In this document: in pieces, positions 23,981 through 24,008 of the stretch | How positions within the stretch are numbered: position 1 is the first letter of the stretch | Layout of the letters: the number at the start of each line of letters is the position of its first letter | Assembly (NCBI RefSeq): GCF_900258515.1 | Contig: NZ_LT984884.1 | Location: forward strand, 3,806,624 to 3,830,631 | Length of the DNA stretch: 24,008 nt | Direction of reading: 5' to 3' | DNA from: Lentibacillus sp. Marseille-P4043 | Lineage (GTDB): Bacteria > Bacillota > Bacilli > Bacillales > Amphibacillaceae | Notes under the pieces: generated by a model | Seen by the model: only the letters and a program-made list of their open reading frames with translations | Told to the model about the DNA's origin: nothing | The model's database searches: none | Position numbers and translations under genes: made by a program

Positions 23981-24008
23981 GTGTCTTGACAAGTGGGCAC
24001 ATTACACT

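Larger units (their letters stand above)
22485..24004 (+). mobile_element. Complete IS3-family insertion sequence with long 3' non-coding segment
   Basis: The element has two overlapping transposase frames and matching ends. Left TAATGT...AGACAC (22485-22508) and right GTGTCT...ACATTA (23981-24004) are imperfect inverted repeats. Both ends also carry TAAGATAA at the same distance further in (left 22523-22530). Length is about 1.52 kb. No target duplication is visible: the left flank ends TTTA, and only four bases (CACT) remain on the right. It sits directly after the M2 gene. The 300-base segment after orfB is unusual for this family. Confidence 0.75.

Overview
The window looks like the chromosome of a low-GC Firmicute, most likely a halotolerant member of the Bacillaceae (Virgibacillus/Oceanobacillus-like). 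The grounds are AT-rich sequence, AGGAGG-type ribosome sites, frequent TTG/GTG starts, GbsR-type regulators, an LXG/SUKH toxin-immunity locus and a secreted FIMAH-domain phosphoesterase. The genus is an inference.

Layout. (1) 1-2.3 kb: the end of a Gate-domain membrane transporter and an amidohydrolase, probably one operon, closed by a terminator. (2) 2.7-5.2 kb: an LXG polymorphic-toxin locus made of a DUF5344/YwqI-like partner, a YeeF-type toxin with an LHH nuclease tip and a SUKH immunity protein. The partner and the toxin gene each carry one in-frame TAG; the immunity gene is intact. (3) 5.2-14 kb: two GbsR-like repressor genes in the same orientation bracket a phosphorus-type uptake module. 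It consists of a HAD phosphatase, a lipoprotein binding protein, a fused permease and an ATPase on the minus strand, and a divergent secreted metallophosphoesterase. A 14-bp perfect inverted repeat lies in the divergent region. A relic of a glycine-betaine binding protein follows the second repressor gene. (4) 14.7-22.4 kb: a defence island. It holds a nuclease-helicase (DUF2075) lacking its expected C terminus and a divergent LlaJI-like restriction-modification system. The restriction side is an McrB-like R1 and an McrC-like R2 with a premature TAA. The other side is a small RHH/AT-hook-like regulator followed by two intact m5C methyltransferases. (5) 22.48-24.0 kb: a complete IS3-family element with a -1 frameshift site and an unusually long 3' non-coding segment. 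That segment can fold into nested long-range helices and an H-type pseudoknot.

How it fits together. The metabolic and transport genes look intact, while both conflict systems show single inactivating nonsense codons and retain their protective half (SUKH immunity; both methyltransferases). That is the expected pattern of toxin or nuclease loss. The most novel-looking item is the structured 3' segment of the insertion sequence. Next are the repeated operator-like motif on both sides of the regulator-methyltransferase cassette and the GbsR-bracketed phosphate-ester module.
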